NCBI GenBank assembly: GCA_009760855.2
Contig: WPIO01000004.1
Coordinates: 4,766,001 to 4,830,000, forward strand
Reading direction: 5' to 3'
Origin: Cristatella mucedo
Taxonomy: Eukaryota; Bryozoa; Phylactolaemata; Cristatellidae
DNA: 64,000 nt
Every line of letters begins with the position of its first letter. The stretch's first letter is position 1. A model generated the notes under the pieces. It had not been told where the DNA came from. It ran no database searches and was given only the letters and a program-made list of their open reading frames with translations. Both the position numbers and the translations under genes were made by a program. Shown piece by piece: positions 59,902 through 64,000 of this stretch.

Positions 59902-60771
59902 CAGAATAGAGGACTCTAGTAGAAGCGTTTGCCTCTGGCACACGAAAAACGCATCGATGGATTTTGAAGTGTGAGAACGTTGAGTGGGTGGGTCAGGTGT
60001 TAAAGAAAATGCAAAGCTAGTACCGACCCAGGCCTTGGCTGGATGGTTAGCCTCTCTTTAGAGCAATCCATCCATGCTCGATGCCGACGATGCTCCTCTC
60101 TTGCTTGCTCCAGCATTGCCCCGCCCCTTACCCGAGGGGAGCTTGGCTCCTCATTCCTGCTTGCCGACCGACCGATCGTCGAATCGTGCTTTACTGTAAA
60201 GCAGTGCCAAGCCTTTCTGTTTTGCTCTTAAGCCCTGGCTTCCTGGCATCGAGACAATAGTTGTTCAGCCGTCATCGGTAGACAGTGGTTAGCCATCAAC
60301 TGGTCTGGAATAATGCAGCCATCTACCTCAGTGCAGTCTGAGCTTGAGCTGGAAAGCTTGCTCATTGTATGCTTGCCCAGTTGTCGTCGTGAAGAGCCTC
60401 GTCCAGCTGCACACTCACACTGTCTGCTGCTCGTGTGAGGAACGGGCAAGAGGAGACAGAATGCACAGATTAGCTGGCTACTAGCCCCTCCTACCCACCC
60501 ACACCGCCGCCCGACGAGTGTATGCTTGAGCATTGCTAACTGCAATTGATCGTTCTGGGTGGCAATTGGCTCGATCGCACACTTATTTTCTTTAATGCTT
60601 CGAGGGTTTGGGTTGCTTTTGCTTGCTTTCTGCATACACACCCTTGGAAAATCGCTACACACGGATCCAATAGGCCGAATCATGCTCTGCTGGGTAGTCT
60701 CTGAGCTGTGTCCAGCTTGATTGAAATCAGATCATTATAGGCTGCGTTTTTGGTTAGGGAATTCCTTCCCT

Positions 60772-61448
60772 GGACGTCCCCCCCCCGACATTTCCCCCGG
60801 ACATTTCCCCTCTGGTCATTTCCCCCCTGGGGTAGGACATTCCCGTATATTGTTTAGGGTTTAGGCTTTTAGGGATAGTGTTTAGGGTTTAGCGTTTAGG
60901 GTTTTTAGGTTTTAGTGTTTAGGTTTTACGGTTTAGGGTGGGCTTTGCCTCCACCACCTAAATCCACCCTTGCTCGTATTCCACGCTTTAATTAGTGCGT
61001 ATTAGGGCATAACTAGATCTCTCTAAGTCGAGTTACACTCAGTAGACCTCTGAGGCTCATTTGTAGGAACGTGGGGCATGCCGTAGCCTGCGCCTGCTTT
61101 GACCGGACGAACATGTGCCAGGCGTCGTCGAGCGGGACCTAACTTCCGGGGGACCAAACTGTATAGCTTGGCGCCACCGCTTGCTCCATTAGAAACCATC
61201 CTTCCAATCCATCCATTTCTCTAATTATACTGAATTGATTTAATTTTAATAGAGCATGAACTTAATTTAATCATGTATATATATATATCGGTATTCTTAG
61301 TTATACTTTCATCAGCATAGAGGGAAATGTCCTATCACGGGGAGGGAATGTCGGGGATGGGGAGTGAATGTTCTAGGGTCCACCGGGGGGGGGGGGGGGT
61401 AGGGAATGTCCGGTGGGGTCGTCCAGCGGGAAACGTCCTACAATCTCC
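60772..61448. mobile_element. Unrecognised 0.67-kb element with GGACATTCCCC ends, copy 2
   Basis: Same structure and orientation as 55641-56316: left GGACATTTCCCC units, TTTAGGG array (60855-60940), a conserved middle (60945-61330), and right GGGGAATGTCC/GGAAACGTCC units with a long G-run. It differs from copy 1 by a 15-bp deletion, a shorter TTTAGGG array and scattered changes. Both copies are followed by TACAA(C/T)CTC, so the element may extend a few bases beyond the last GTCC. Confidence 0.75.
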
Positions 61449-63029
61449 TACCGTAGTGTGCTGGCGAAGGACTGCTCTTACTGCAGTGATCGTTTGCGTG
61501 CAGTGATCTCTAGTCGGCTTGGTCGCCCGGCTTGGAGCCAGCCCAGACCGGGCTTGATGTGAATGCGTGTTCAATCTGTGTTTAGTAGCTCTCGCTGGTT
61601 TCGATCGATCGTTGTTAAGCACATGCAAGCTTCCGGTCGAGATTCTACGGGATCATTATGCCATAGGCCCATCGCCCATCGCCATTTGTGCTTCGAACCA
61701 TTCGAGTTCTTGCAATCACTGCTTATGCAGTTGAAAGCTCAGCAACTGTTCAAAAGTTCAGCAAGCTGGGAGTCGTACTGTGCGGCACTCAGCGGCTCCA
61801 TGGCCACTCAGCAGCCACAGCCCGAAGCTCGGCAGGCTAAAGAACTGCGGCGCGCTCGACGGACAACCTGCTAGCAAGCGACCTAGAAACCCCATAACTT
61901 TGAAAATCGCTTTGTTTCTGGTCAGGTTTTGCTGTTCTGAGTATGTCTTGCCTATGTTTTATGTCACAAGGGCTAAATGTGTCCCTGTTTTCCAACCCTA
62001 GACAGCCATTCAGCAGCAGCGTGTTGGCTCTGGAACTGCAATTGCTGTGTACCTGGTTTAGATGACCATGCAGTGATCTAATCTACACGGGTCTGTCACC
62101 GGGCCTGCTTGGCAGGGCACTAGCAGAGCACTGGCCTATGAGCTCTTCATGCTGTAGCAAACCTGATCCATCCTTGGCTATTTAGCATGTCATGCAAATT
62201 TATTATTCAGAATATGGGTGACAACAGTCGCTTTAACTTTCTAATTCTTGTTATGAATGCAACGCAAATCCTTAGGATGTTTGCTTACACACGCGCATGC
62301 TCACACGAGTGCACACGCATACATACACACAGTATGTATACCCGTGTACATATTTATTTATATTTGTATCATCGGTAAGGAATTGTGTGTTATTTTATTT
62401 AAATGCTAACTGGCAGTGTTGCTTTAAATATAACTTTTTTAATTTCTCCTTACGTGCTCACTGCCGAATCCGGGCTACTGCCTGAATGCACTAGTATGCT
62501 TTTTATGTGCATATTGGGTGAAGAGCTGCAGCAATTGGGTATGCTGTAGTCGATTGCACGCAGTTTCTGGCAGGGAGGTCGACTCCGGCTAGCTAGATTG
62601 TGCCGTCCAAGACACATGCATGAGAATATCTGAATGCATGCTTGGCCTTCAGCTGCGTGGTGGTTGCTAGGCAAGCATTTGGTTATGGAAATTCGGACTG
62701 ACCAAAAGCCACATGCCGAGGGACTGAGAGCAGACTAAGAATGGCTGTCTTTTGGGCTGGAAAGTGCCAGTTCGTGACGCGTCTATCTGTAGGCTTCTAT
62801 TGGTGGAGCTGGTAAGTGGCTGTTGCTATAGTCGGGGATTGAAATAGCCAACTATTAGTGCTGTCAGTTTTCAAGCTATTCCCGGCATTGCTGCACCATC
62901 TCAGAACCGAAGTCGGTCGGTTTCAGCAGGCTTCCTTATGAGCCAAGTTCGATGGACTCTTAGCTGGCAGTAAGCTGCTCCAGAGGTCTCTTGGCTCAAG
63001 AAGCCTCTCAGTATGGCAGCTCATATAAT
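61449..63029. other. Intronic, no gene seen
   Basis: Short frames only. A CACACGCA-type short array at 62286-62340 is the one simple repeat noted. No splice-site pair with PDZ-GEF-like coding was found. Confidence 0.4.
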
Positions 63030-63270
63030 AAAAACAATAACGATACTGATAATGCTAATATAACTGTATTGTGGCCTTGGAGAACTGAATCTCTTCTCTT
63101 CTGTCTAAGCACTTTACAGATGCTGTATCGAAAGCATAACCAAATTATTGTTGGTAACAGCAAACAGCGGTCCAGTGTAAGCACGCATATGTAAACGAAG
63201 GACGAATCGCTTTAGGAGCATGCAGACTATACAGGCACAGTCTCCGAACAAGGTTTTGAGCTCTCGTGCA
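63030..63270 (-). mobile_element. LINE-A 3' end, decayed
   Basis: On the plus strand it reads GATACTGATAATGCTAATAT, GAGAACTGAATCTCTTCT, AAGCACTTTACAGATGCTG and CGAAGGACGAATCGC. This follows the minus-strand LINE-A 3' UTR (compare 50085-50310). It is strongly diverged. Confidence 0.6.
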
Positions 63271-63604
63271 CTGTCCTGGCCCAGGCGTTGGCCAAGGGCC
63301 AACCCTGAGAAAAATCCATCCCGGCTCCAGCCTGCGGTGGCAAGATGGAGTCGGCAGCTCCTGGAGTTCCCTGCTGCTCTTTACCGGTCGGCTGGCTGTC
63401 TGTTCCGTGATTGCAGGGTGGCTGTGGGTGTGTCTGGTCTTGTTTCCTTTCTGTCGAGCATGAGTTGACACAATATCTAATTATGAACCGATTCCCCTCT
63501 GCCTTTCTCTTTGACTCTGCACAGTCAATTAAAGCGATCGATGACACTTGGAGGAGTTTAGCAGCAGCTTCTGACCGTTTCGTCGCGATAGTGCTCCCGA
63601 TAGT

Positions 63605-63935
63605 AATTGACTATTCGTTGCTCTTCAGGTCCTAGACTGTGGGGCTCGCTTCCTCGATTCTTAAGCAAGGACATCTTCTCATCCGCTGCCGATACTGGCA
63701 CGTTTTTTCCAGCTGTCCCGAGCTGCTATATCCATGCTTCTCACTTCCTCGACTGCCCTCCTGACTCAGCGGTATTTCTCACTTTCTTCTTGTTTCGTGA
63801 GGTGAAGTCGGTTGGCTACCGATTTCGTGCCGAAAGCCGCTCATGCTTTGACTGTGCTATGTAGACAACTCTCCGGCGTATAAAAGAACACTTTCTTAGT
63901 CTTTGTGGCGTTACGGTCGTAGTTTCTTATGCACA
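63605..63935 (+). mobile_element. LINE-B 3' end fragment
   Basis: Contains TTCAGGTCCTAGACTGTGGG, CGACTGCCCTCCTGACTC, GTGAGGTGAAGTCGGTTGGC, GCCGAAAGCCGCTCATG and GTCTTTGTGGCGTTACGGTC, matching LINE-B in order from 24050 to 24400. The frame is broken. The copy is about as diverged as the one at 46555. Confidence 0.75.
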
Positions 63936-64000
63936 CACATACGTGAGTACTCTGCTGCAATTCGCAATCACAGAGCAGTGGACTGTGGTGTAGTTCAGGT

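Overview
The window is nuclear DNA from an animal, probably an invertebrate with a large, repeat-rich genome. The evidence is two spliced genes of animal families, introns above 10 kb, CpG-rich gene starts set in AT-richer DNA, and many truncated LINEs, tRNA-derived SINEs and microsatellites. The species cannot be named from sequence alone. Nearly all short open frames here are chance frames in repeats or in CpG-rich DNA.

Two host genes can be supported. On the minus strand, two exons (7572-7321 and 6132-about 4808) encode part of a WDR49/WDR64/WDY-type protein: an EF-hand region followed by WD40 blades. The splice phases match, and the join falls inside the EF-hand region. Its 5' end and its remaining 3' exons were not found. 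On the plus strand, a CpG-rich start region (about 24.7-26.6 kb) precedes the first three coding exons of a RAPGEF2/RAPGEF6 (PDZ-GEF) type Rap exchange factor: 26039-26119, 40683-40810 and 51166-51249. Their phases agree and together they encode the start of the N-terminal cyclic-nucleotide-binding-like domain. Introns 1 and 2 are about 14.6 and 10.4 kb, and the gene probably runs past the right edge. A four-codon upstream ORF ends across its start codon.

Layout: 1-4.8 kb is GC-rich with repeats. 4.8-7.6 kb is the WD40 gene. 7.6-12.3 kb is intergenic, with a large foldback sequence. 12.3-20.65 kb is an AT-rich block holding fragments of a Polinton/Maverick-like or related DNA-virus-like element (integrase, double-jelly-roll capsid-like and minor-protein-like pieces). 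That block is cut by sequences with hAT-like ends, two of which form a roughly 640-bp inverted repeat. 20.65-24.4 kb holds decayed L2/CR1-like LINEs. 24.7 kb to the end is the PDZ-GEF gene, whose introns carry LINE and SINE fragments, a gag-only LTR element (38.49-39.93 kb), a Tc1/mariner remnant (57.3-57.9 kb), two copies of an unrecognised 0.67-kb element with GGACATTCCCC-type inverted ends, and very long GA/CT tracts.

Repeat families used below (my names): LINE-A has an ATT-repeat tail; LINE-B ends in a GTGGAGTTACAGACGGAGATA-type 3' end; SINE-1 and SINE-2 are tRNA-derived. SINE-2 shares its 3' end with LINE-A. All homology calls are from reading translations; no search was run.
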